Assembly: GCA_004802705.1 (NCBI GenBank)
Contig: SGPL01000226.1
Coordinates: 1 to 49,502 of the forward strand
From: Bondarzewia mesenterica
Lineage: Eukaryota; Basidiomycota; Agaricomycetes; Russulales; Bondarzewiaceae
Direction: 5' to 3'
DNA length: 49,502 nucleotides
Under the pieces are notes generated by a model that worked only from the letters and a program-made list of their open reading frames with translations, did not search any database and was not told where the DNA came from. Numbering within the stretch: the first letter of the stretch is position 1; each line of letters opens with the position of its first letter. Positions 12,518-22,358 of this stretch are shown one piece after another. Both the position numbers and the translations under genes were made by a program.

Positions 12518-14971
12518 CTTTTGCTTTCAGATACAGAGTGATCGCCGATTTTGAGATATATTGAGACAATTCTGCGCGCGTAGCAGCAGGGTGGGTGTAA
12601 CAGAGGGGACAGAGAATCTCGCCGCGGTGTAGCAAGGAGGCTCGGCTGGTCAGCCACAACGGAATCATATTCTGGACAGTGTCACGCTACTCGAATGACA
12701 TGTGTTTACGTCCTTGGATGCCGTTGACCAGTGGACTGATGGACCCCTAGGTCCATTCGTTCTTTGTCCACGCACCACACGGTCCATCACATTGACAACG
12801 AGTGGACCGCAGTAGTCACCGTGAGAGTCGCATTACAGTCCGAACGTTGCCCCATGCAACAACTTCCATGCACGGACATCTTCGCTGGCGGGCAATCTGA
12901 CTCTTCCGCGCCGCGGGCATCAATTCCTCCGCGCAAGCTGTGTCCCAGCTGTGCCACCGAACGCTTCTCGCAGCAAACTACGTGCCCATCTGCTGGGACC
13001 ACGTTCAAAACGCCCCTTCTGATGCGCGCGCACGACGAGCGGTTCGATTTGTTGATCAAGTTGGTTCCCCTCTCGAACTTGCTTGTTTACCGAAATATGT
13101 CCCGGCCACATGCATTGCATGTTCGACCTCGGGGGCGAGGCACGAGGCCGATCTATCCATCAACGGGTGTTCGAACGTGTTCCGTGGGTTTTTCGAGCGA
13201 CGATTATATTGAGCGCCCGCATGGTCCCAAGGAGACTGCGACGCGGCACGCAACGACTTTCAAGTATGTGCGGTCATTCTCACAGGAACTTGATTGAGAA
13301 AAACAAGGGACTTTGCTGAGTCCCCAGGCCTCGAGCCTCAATTCTTCATGTCAATACGGATGCCGACACAGGGCTACTAGAACGACAATCTTCTGGATGG
13401 ATGAGGTCAGCAACGGAGACTAAGCTACGACAACGATCTCACCGCGCTCAAGCTAGATCAAAGACCAGGATACGCAGCATCACATCTACATCAGACTCTC
13501 CCGCGTCGCCCGCTCAAGCGTCGCCTGGCGCCCAACACTGACTCATTTCCCGACCTTTAAAAAAGCAAGTCCATAGCAGCACCCCATCAATCGACAAATA
13601 TAACCCGAGCATTCAACGTACAACGCTTATCTCGCTCAAGATATACGAGTCCAGGCTCGGTCACTCCACGACGACCTGGACCGTCCGTATCAGTAGGACA
13701 GATGATGGATGCTCGGCATTTTGACTGCGCTCGAGCGGGTCATCGTCCCAGACAGACATCCAACCGCTTCGAATAATGTCAGTTTTTTTCCGCAGGGCGA
13801 GAATGCCACCATCGCGAAGCGCAAGAAATCGCATCCATCGGCCAAAGCCTGGCGTTTCTATTTCGACCGTTGCACCAGACTTTTGTTTTGTTTTGACGTT
13901 CTGCCGTATCGGATCATCTGCTCGGGCGCGCGCGCCAGTCGTCAATACCGTACGGCGTACAAACGTCAAACATTCCAGCATCGATCCCCTCTATCACCCC
14001 ACACACCCGAAACTCAAACTCAAGCAAGCTCAAACTCACCTGGATCCCCGCAATCACCAAGCCAACTCGATAAAGAAAGGCGCCGCGAAATAACTTCAAA
14101 CCCAGGGGACTTACCAAGTCCAGAGGCACATTGACCACCACTGATCGCGATCAACCATTCTCAGACGCGAGTCGAACATAAACTTGGCCAGTCGCTCGAC
14201 CCCATCGTCTCTCCATCGCGTCATCCGACGGGGGTAATCTGACACACTTACAGCTCACAGTGCCCACCACTTGGGACAATTGACCGACCGGCCGACCTAA
14301 TCATCAACCAGAAGATCCGTGCGTTCCACATCAGTATCCGTATTAGCGCTCGTCCTGGTGAGGATGATTATGCACGACCTTGTCGATATCGATATGCCAC
14401 AAAGATATACATCCGTCCGTCCGTTCCGAAACGCACACATCAAAACGCGACGTATTGAGCCTGTTACATGAAACATGTCATCATCAGCATATTAAATGAA
14501 AGACACGAAAGAACCCTCACCCACGCCTGGAGGTCTGAGTCCTCATTTTACAAAGCATGTTCTCAAAGAGAGGACGTCGACAAGGATTGAAAGGAGTTCG
14601 AACGTCCTCGCCTCGCCTTGCGCGGAGAGGAGAAACCACAGACAGACGAACACACGGAGCTGTCCAGAAGGACGAAAAAGAGATGATAATTGGATAGGAC
14701 GACGTCTCGTCTGACGCGCAATGTGTACACGATGAACACACGACACGGCACGACACACACACAGATATAGCAAACACGCACGCACGCACACACGCTCTCT
14801 CTCACAAAATCAAAATCAAAATCAAAAACCAAGCAAGAAAGCGAGTGAAAAAAGGGCTGGGCATTGGGCAATAGCATGTGCACAAGAAGACGGTGAAGAG
14901 GGCCGATTTATATATAACAAAAAGAAAGAAAAAAACAGCGGGAGGAAAAAGGCGGAAAAAAAAAGGCCGTC
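12518..14971. other. long intergenic region, no confirmed gene
   Basis: This stretch separates the 5' end of PEX5 from the 3' end of the zinc-finger gene (both minus strand). Several ORFs of 90-177 codons exist, including a minus-strand frame at 13661-13981 preceded by a possibly spliced frame at about 14030-14141, and a plus frame at 12764-13297 that begins at TTG. None carries a motif I recognise, and frames overlap on both strands. Simple-sequence patches lie at 14750-14800 (CA and CGCA) and 14809-14828 (CAAAAT)n. Confidence 0.45.
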
Positions 14972-16562
14972 TCAATCGGACGACAACTCCTCCTCCGCCA
15001 TCGTCGTCGCCGTGGGCGTGGTAGGCGTATCAGCCGAGTTGGCGCTCATCGGGCGTTTGCCGCTCGTAAACACACCAGCCGCCGACGTCTGCGCCTCGGC
15101 AGCCTGACGACATTCAGAGCCGCCTTCGGAGCGGACTGTGAGAGGTTCAAAGGGTCCGTTAGTCCTATTAAACCAAGAAAGAGGTTGGATGGATGGGCGG
15201 GGACATACGATGTCTCTAAGGACCGAGTCGATGGGAAAAGCGCAGGGTCAGTCAGGTCAGGTCAGGTTGATCGTGGAGAGGGAAGAGGGAGAGGGAGGGG
15301 AGGGAGACTCACGTTGAGTGCGTCTAGCCTGCTGAAGTTCTTGCCGCAGCCCTGACACGCGTTGGACTGCGACTTTGTCTGATGGAGGGCCTGGTGACGC
15401 CTAAAACGGGCGGGTCGGTCATGAAATCCGACAACAACGACGGAAGGGAGTTGAAATAGTGGTTGACGATCAGACGCGAGGGAGAGGAAAAAGAAAGGAA
15501 AGAACACGCACTTGCAGTCGTGCTGGCGGGCAAAGCCCTTGTTGCAGCCGGGCCACTCACAGACGTACGGCCGCTCCTCGGTGTGCGATCGCAGATGGCC
15601 TGGACGAGGCGAGGGGAAGAAGAGAGCGTCAACGTGGGATGTCACACACGCACCGGACACGCGAGAGGGGTCAACAAGGCGTCGAGTGGATCGAATGGAC
15701 AGCGATATGTACGCGATACACGACGAGACGCACCTCTGAGATTGAACCGCCTGGTAAACGTACTCCCGCATCCAGGCACGGGGCATATGAAGTGGGCCTC
15801 GTTCCGCCTCCTGCTCGCACTGGCAGCCTGCGTGGCGGTGGTCGTGACCTGCTGCTTCTCAACCTGGAGAATGGGCGGGAGGCGACAGGGGATGCCGCCG
15901 ACGGGAGACGGCGAGAAGGGAAAGGTGGTGCACCCGAGGGCGTTGGCAGCCCCTCCGGGAGGAGAGGGAGAGGGTAGGACCTGAGCATGGCTGTACAAGA
16001 GGGCGGCGTTGGGAGCGTAGTACGACTCGGGCTTGGGGCTGCGTCGACCGTCGCGCCTGACGACTGTCGGGTAAGGTTGACAGGCGAGGGTGTGGGGGTG
16101 GAGCCTGGGCGACCGCTTGTGGGAGCCCGGAGGGGTGGTCGGGCAGCTCTGGACGGCGGTGGGGGCGTAGAAGGAAAAGACCGAGGAGGGTTGGGGAACC
16201 ATGTGCTGCAGGGACGGCTGCGCGTAAGGGTTATAAGGCTGAGCTTGTGCTGCGGCCATGTCGAGGTCGCCACGCTGAGGCTGGCGGAGGTAGCTGGGAC
16301 CAGCTGACTGGGGAGCCGAGACGGGGTTGTGAAAGGGCTGAGAGGCGTCCATGATGCCGTAGCATTCGTGGGGCGAGGGTGGGATGAGGACGCGAAACTG
16401 AGGGTCGACGTAGGCGGGTTTCTGGAGCTGAGAGGAGGGGCGCGAGGGCTGGGACGAGACGTAAGGCGAGTTGAAGCGCGAGGGGGCAGCGCTGGTGCTG
16501 GCGCCGGGAGTGTCCCAGAAGGAGTGCGGCGGGGAGGCGAAGTTGTGGACGGTAGCGTGCAT
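14972..16562 (-). CDS. C2H2 zinc-finger transcription factor (three fingers, Crz1-like array)
   Basis: Probable nuclear DNA-binding regulator. Five exons (minus): 16562-15734, 15599-15512, 15400-15313, 15215-15209 (7 nt), 15135-14972; 1176 nt, 391 residues in frame. The first ~250 residues are Pro/Ser/Gln-rich and disordered. Then come finger 1 (CPVPGCGSTFTRRFNL ... HLRSH), finger 2 (CEWPGCNKGFARQHDCKRH) and an atypical C2HC finger 3 (CQGCGKNFSRLDALNRH ... EC). The finger 2-3 layout resembles the calcineurin-responsive Crz1 group, but I see no clear PxIxIT docking motif, so pathway assignment is open. The C terminus is Ser/Thr/Ala-rich, ending in EEELSSD. The microexon encodes RH plus one base of the third finger; without it the finger cannot be read. 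A TATA element lies 59 nt upstream of the ATG. Confidence 0.87.
15244..15265 (-). repeat. tandem CTGAC repeat (branch-point-like) in intron
   Basis: Read on the minus strand, four CTGAC units lie at 65-61, 60-56, 55-51 and 51-47 (+15200), the last two overlapping by one base. They sit in the intron just upstream of the 7-nt microexon, with candidate branch adenosines about 32-46 nt before its acceptor AG. CTGAC matches the fungal branch-point consensus CTRAY. Confidence 0.6.
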
Positions 16563-16563
16563 T

Positions 16564-16580
16564 TTGTTGTTGTTGTTGTT
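16564..16580. repeat. trinucleotide repeat (TTG)n / (CAA)n in leader
   Basis: Five to six TTG units on the plus strand, that is CAA/AAC on the coding strand, lie immediately before the ATG of the zinc-finger gene. CAA-rich leaders are usually unstructured. Confidence 0.8.
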
Positions 16581-16620
16581 ACTTCGAGCCAGGGAGGATG
16601 CCGAAAAGGACGCCTCTGCT

Positions 16621-16628
16621 CTTTATAT
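16621..16628 (-). promoter_or_regulatory. TATA box of zinc-finger gene
   Basis: On the minus strand this reads CATATAAAG, about 60 nt upstream of the ATG at 16562. The spacing allows only a short 5' leader, occupied by the CAA repeat. Confidence 0.45.
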
Positions 16629-17341
16629 GACCGCCATGCTCTGCCCAATGCGGCAACCGTCTCCCGCCGGAGAGACCGCCTCGTTTCCCCTTGCCCGTCA
16701 GACAGTCTCTCAGTTCATCAGACGCTCGCCCTCACACGCAGTGATCCACCGACAGAGCCACCACGGTTGTTGCCCGTTCGCATGCAGTGCCCAAGAACAA
16801 CCGAACCGCACAAAGAGCCGGTCAGCCGGTCCAAGGTCCGTCCTCAGCGGGTCTGGTCACAATGTCACACCCCCCCCACGTCACGCCAGGCACTACCCCA
16901 ACGCTCTGCACTTGGCTCTGCACACATCATAACGTACTACTGGCTCGTCCACGTCGCCAGCAAACTTCGCAGACGAGCATGGATCTCCACCATCGTCCCC
17001 CTGCACCGCCATCTTTTGACAGAACACGCAGACCACACACCGATTCTCATACCCCGACCGCTCGGCCGCGCCTCTTCGAGTTCTGCGCACATCCACAGCT
17101 TCTCCATCGTTCACCGAACCTTTCTCTTCATTTACCCCATCCTCAAATAAAACTGACCACAACGTCGTCAAACAGAAACCCTGCGACCCGACTACCACGC
17201 TGCCAACTGCATTATGTATAGGAAATCTCGGTTATCACACTAACGTATTCAGGAACTAACTCGTGTCAAGCATCCGCACTCGCGCCAATCCGTCCGATAT
17301 AAATCACAACCGGTATCACGCAACATTAAACGCACCGCGTT

Positions 17342-20300
17342 TCATCCCTCGCTCCCAAAAATATGGGAGTCCAACAACCGTCGGCGCCGCATCAATTCGC
17401 CCTCGCTGATCGTCTGCCCCGTCAGCCCCGGCGCGGCGCCAGGTCGCACAGGCGTCCCCGACCTCCCGCCACTGTCAGTCCCCTTGGGCGATCGACTAAG
17501 CCCCCGAGACGCGTCCTCCGAGCGCACTTCGTCCTCGACCGTGCGCACCCCGCCCCTGCCCGCCTGCTTGACGCCGTCTATACCCGCCCCCGATTTCCCT
17601 ACCACCGCATGGCCATTCCCCTTCATCATCTCCTGCAACTGTTCCCGCCCGTCACCACCGTTCGCATTCCCATTACCAAGCTTGCCTGCGTCACCAGGTT
17701 TTTCTGGTCTCTTGTCCAGCGCGACCACCGTCTCGTCGCTCCCCGCCGACCGTTTCACACCAGCCGACGGCTTTCTCGCCCGAGGCACAAACGTTATTCC
17801 CTCATCATTCTCCGTCTCCGTTTCTGATACCGACGGCGCCATCCGCTTCCTCGCCTTCTCGCCATTTCGATCGGTGTTCTCCGGCTGCGACAAGGTGATC
17901 GTAATGCGGGGTTTTCTCACTGGTTCGATAGGTTCGGCCTTCCCCCAAGGCCATAAACGCGACAACACCGACAGCCCCGCGCGACCACGTGCAGATGCCG
18001 ACGAGCTGCTCTCATCAACATCGACCGTCGCCGGACTCTCGACCACAGGCTCGTTCCCGTCCCCCGCAGCAGCCGCCACGAACACCTCGTCCATCCAATC
18101 CGCGATCTCGTTGATCACGGTCCGCGCCTCGTGCATCAGCGTCGGCATCTGTAGATACCCGTGGCTCCAGTCCGAATACACTTGCAGCTGCACCCAATCT
18201 TCCTCCGTCTCGTTCTCCAGCCGCGCCAGCTCGTCCTGCATCTCCTGCCGTCGCGCACCATCCAAACCTCCGCGTGTGCTGATCGCCTGTACCAGCTCCA
18301 CCTTGCGCTGTCGCTTTGCCTCGCGCACGCGCCCCGCGAAGATAATGGTGTCGTCCACGAAAGGGTCCTTCTCCCCACAATGCATCAGCAGTGGTGGGAA
18401 TTGTGCCAGCAGCTGAGATGGTGTCAAGATCGGCGAGATGTGATAGTCCGTCGCGAAATCAGGATTCAGATGGGGCCCAATGTACAGGATTGCCATCGCG
18501 CGCATCTAACAAATTATCAGGTCAATTTTTTTTTTGAAATGGTAATAGCGTCTATGAGCCTCACCATACTCGGTGAGATGATCCGATCTTGGAAGTATCC
18601 CGTCCGACTGGTCATCGTCAACCGCGTTCCGATCGGCTCCTTCTTTCTTTGTACACCTTCCCGCTTCCGCTGATCAGTGACCTCGCTGTCCGCCACCGCC
18701 ACCGCGTCCTCCAGCTTCGATTGCTCACCAGCATCTAGCACGTCTTTTCCAGGCGGCGGGAGCAAATTGAGAGAAGACAAGCCGTGTTCCGATCTATTTG
18801 GCGTGACGACAGCCGTCTGGTCAGGGGAAAGGCGCCACCGGACGCGAGCCTCAATCGGCCGATCCTCCTCGCGCAGGTTGTCAAAGTACACTGGCTCCTC
18901 GTCCTCCTCACCGTCGGCGTCCTCGTTGTCGCTATCGTCCTGTTTCGCGTCCTGACCTACCGTGTTTGAACGCACCAACCGAGTCTTGCGAGTGCCCCGT
19001 CCGTGCTTTGCAAGTGAGCCAGCTGACATTGACCGATGCCTCCGGAAGTGCCTGCCAGTGATCGAATTCACAGGAGACGCAGTCGACACGAGACCCAGGC
19101 TGAGCGTCTCCCCCCCAGCTCTTTTTTCGATGGAGTTTCATCCGTTTATACTCGTCGCCGACAACGGCCAGTGGACTGACGTGTGACAGGTGGTCCTTCG
19201 CGCCGCGCAGGACGCTCGCCCAGCTCTCGTAATCGTCTTCATCCTCGTCGGATTTGTAGAAGAAGTTCGACGGCCGCCGCGTCAGTATGGACGGCGAACG
19301 TGTCCGCGGCCGACTCTCATCCGCTTCGGTTTCAATGCGCAGGACCCGGAGATTGCTCGGCGTCATCCACGAGGTGAAGTTAAAATCCAAAGCGGCGTAA
19401 TTCAGGACCATGGCCACAGGGGCTGGAAGGGGCTGTGGAGGCACTGAAGATGGTCGAGGATACGGCACGGTGGGGTCCGAGACGGAAAGCGTGTGTTCCA
19501 CTATTTTGATCATAACTCCAACCATCATGGTCGCACCGCTATAAAGAAGGCGCTCCTTGAATGCCCTCGAGCGTTTGAGGCAAAATGAAAGGTGCGACGT
19601 ACGCTGAGTCGCCGGTCATGATCACGTTGAGGTTCTTTCCAGACATTCCAATCGCCTTGCCTTTGGACTCGACGAGAATGCGATACGTGTCGAATGCTTC
19701 ATCCACGGCAAATGGATACGGATCTTAACAAAGGGCGTGCGCAACTTTAGCTGATGGCACTAGCGCTGATCAAGGAGACGCTCACATTCAGGTGCCTTGC
19801 CATACTCGACGGAGATGACTGGTCGCCCTGTTCTTGATGCCCACATCCTCAAACGCTCTTCGTGATGTTCGGGCGTCATAGCTATAAATCCACCACCGGG
19901 AAAGTCAAGGATAAGATCTTCCTGTGTTGCCAGAGCCGCGGCTGGATCTTTGTGTAAGGCATGCGCATCGAGAGGCGAGAAATAGAGGTGCACGGTTATT
20001 GGTCGTGAGTATGGCGATGACTGTGGACGGGGCAGGAGAATTCTCCTGTAGAATGCTAGCGATTGACGGTGTATCAACAGGCGAACCTATTGGTGCGATT
20101 TCTGATCATCAAAACAGTGTTCTGAAACATTGAAAGCGACTAACATATGGATTTGATGTTTTCTCCCAGGTGACGCGGAGCATCTCCACTGTCGGCACAG
20201 CGCGGAATCGTCGCACCTGTGAAACAATTAGGTGAAGTTTGATCCTTCTACCGCGGGGCATACCTTCTCATCGGCCTCGCTGGCATAAATGATGTAGTAC

Positions 20301-20957
20301 ACCGAGAAAATTGCGGAACAAATATCCCGCAGCCACTTTGGGCGTATGGCCATGGCGGTTGCAAAACCTGCATCCATACCTGTGGAAATCCATGTCGCTC
20401 GGTAATAGGACGGGGAGTACTTGATGATGTGAGTAAATTAGTCATGGTTTCGCAATGTGTAAAGCAAATACGAGGGGGGGATTTCAACTCACGAGGCGGG
20501 CTAACGGTTCGGGGGCTTGGAGGTAGATGAATCGTTAATTGCGGGGGATGAACATGATAGGAGAAATATATGCTCACCCCCGAGGCCGAGTATCTTGTCG
20601 ATGTTTCGGATAGCATATACTGCGGTTAGCGTACTAACGACTATCTGCCATGGCGTGAAGCGCTCTGTGGTGAAGTTCGGTCAACAAGTCGAACTGGACA
20701 CAAATCCATGATCCGCGAGATACGTACGAAGAAATCGATTTGCCCTTCGGACATAGAGCAGGCGCGGTCCCTTCGTGTTCCCCCAGAGTATTCTCGAGAC
20801 CCAGAAGAAAATGACGAGGAAGACCTGGACCAGATACGAAAGGGACGCGGGGGTGTCAACTTGAAACGGATCTTACGGCGGGAGTTGTGTTCCATGCAAT
20901 GCTCACCTGGGCTCGCTTCCATGAAGGACTCGGTCTCCCCACTAAATGGTCAATCAT
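17342..20957 (-). CDS. hormone-sensitive-lipase-like alpha/beta hydrolase (one apparent frameshift)
   Basis: Fungal HSL-like hydrolases cleave acyl esters. Exons (minus): 20957-20907, 20824-20728, 20664-20578, 20515-20493, 20419-20264, 20216-20145, 20086-19786, 19723-19603, 19538-18565, 18505-17342; about 1014 residues. The 20086 acceptor is the least certain (the CAG before 20038 also keeps phase). An N-terminal hydrophobic segment (VFLVIFFWVSRIL) suggests a membrane anchor. Catalytic features: oxyanion loop FPGGGF, where His usually precedes GGG; nucleophile in TGDSAGATMM, split by an intron; acid in GEKDPFVDD; base in DWSHGYLQM. About 270 mostly polar residues separate the two catalytic halves, and a ~250-residue disordered tail follows. 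Exon 9 (974 nt) is one base too long: the frame switches at G7 (plus 19110-19116) between KKSWG and ETLSLG; six G would fit. Confidence 0.88.
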
Positions 20958-22358
20958 ACGTTTCAGAAATGTTTGATGCAGAGGGTACGGGTGAGATTGT
21001 AGAAGGGCGAGAAGGGCGAGGTCAGCAGCACTGCAGTAGGGGGGCTCAGATGCACGAATCTTGTTGCATTTACATGTGATTCTGAGCTACATGATCATTA
21101 TCTAATCACAAATCCCGGCGGTAGGTACTTTTATGGTAATAAATATGTACTTCGCCGACCGCGAAGTGCTCGAATTCGAAGCAATATATTTTCTCAACAC
21201 TGGGCAGCCTTAAAAACAATCTGCGTTGGAATGTGAGAGTCAGCGCTCGCCTTGGCAGAAGCTGTGATTTTATTCCATGGAATATCATATCACAAAAAAT
21301 ATGGCTACGGAAAGTGCACCTGACTTATTGCAGGGAAGAACCTGTCCCTAAAGGAACAGAAAATACAAGGCTGTCGTGAACCCGGTCTCAAACGACCTAG
21401 GTTCGATCCAAACCCCTCTGTGGCAGGTCTTTTTGGTACGAGATTATCAAACGACCAACTGGTTCCGATGTGTAATGTTCATTGTACTTGAGTACATGCA
21501 CGGTTCGCTCTGGTTCACTGCACGTTTTCAGGAGCATTGTCGGTTTTCTCACAGGCGACCTGGTGCTCCATATGATAGATACATACCTATACATACTCCA
21601 TCAATGACTCCATAGGTACCACCATTGGCGCCAACAAGATTAACTATTTCGCGTTCGAGATCTTCGACTGAGTATCTTACACCAAGTTCAAGCTGGTACC
21701 TTGAATTGACTGTCAATAATTTGGCCGGTATCTCAGGCCTCGTATTGTGCTGGCTTGGGTCACCTCACCATACTGTGAACGCGGCTCAGACGACAGGGCA
21801 GACATTCCATCAAATCCGGCTGACTGTTATTCCCTCATTCTCTGATATAGCGAGCATGTATACACCTGTACACACTGATAAGAAAAGTACGATGCATATG
21901 TACAGCAGCACGAGCATCCTTTGCTTCCATTCAGACCCCTAGTTCCTGGGTACCCTGGACATGAGACTCGCGGTGCCGTATCATGCCAGCAAGTTACTCA
22001 ACAAGAGCCCCGCGATCCTTGTGGTAGATGTCGTCTGATACCGGCCAATCAAAACTGCTGGATTGCAGAACGTCTTAGAGTCCAGCGCTGATTGTGCAGT
22101 CGCATCCCGGCACAAGACTCTGGACGGTTTTCTTCTGTGCTGGCCGTTCACAAAGATTACATGCGATCACTTTTTTTTTTAAAAGGGCGGGCCGAAGCGG
22201 TCGTGACGGCGGGGTAAGAATTCGCAAGATTCAGAATTTGTTGCGAAAGGGATCGGGCCGACGCCGACTTGGTGTCTAAATAGACGACATCGATCTGTCC
22301 TCCTCTTTTGTTCCTCTTCTCGAGATAAGCGGCATCTTGTCTTTCAACTCTTGAGAGT
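20958..22358. other. divergent intergenic region, no confirmed gene
   Basis: This lies between the start of the lipase-like gene (-) and the allantoicase fusion (+). Frames of 60-105 codons occur (for example plus 21376-21615 and 21625-21942) but carry no recognised motif and no supporting splice structure. A T9/A4 run near 22171-22184 is in the presumed promoter of the fusion gene. Confidence 0.45.

Larger units (their letters stand above)
16563..17341. other. intergenic region between lipase 3' end and zinc-finger 5' end
   Basis: Promoter and 5' leader of the zinc-finger gene (right to left) plus the 3' side of the lipase-like gene. Long plus-strand frames across 16329-17221 overlap the zinc-finger gene or are Thr/Pro/His-rich composition artefacts with no motif. 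No gene is supported. Confidence 0.5.

Noticed and set aside
12764..13297. 177-codon plus-strand frame
   Set aside because: It opens at TTG, has no recognised domain, and opposing frames overlap it; likely chance.
13661..13981. 106-codon minus-strand frame (GFGRWMRFLALRDGG)
   Set aside because: It looks somewhat protein-like, but I could not connect it to a start or to the frame at 13914-14141 with a convincing intron, so it is left inside the gap description.
16329..17150. 273-codon plus-strand frame
   Set aside because: It begins antisense to the zinc-finger gene and continues as His/Pro/Arg-rich sequence; a shadow frame.
17484..18416. 310-codon plus-strand open frame
   Set aside because: It is antisense to the well-supported lipase-like gene and rich in Ser/Pro/Thr from GC-biased codons; no motif.
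21400..21409. GGTTCGATCC, resembling a tRNA B box
   Set aside because: The flanking bases do not form a T stem or acceptor stem and no A box or D arm lies at the right distance.
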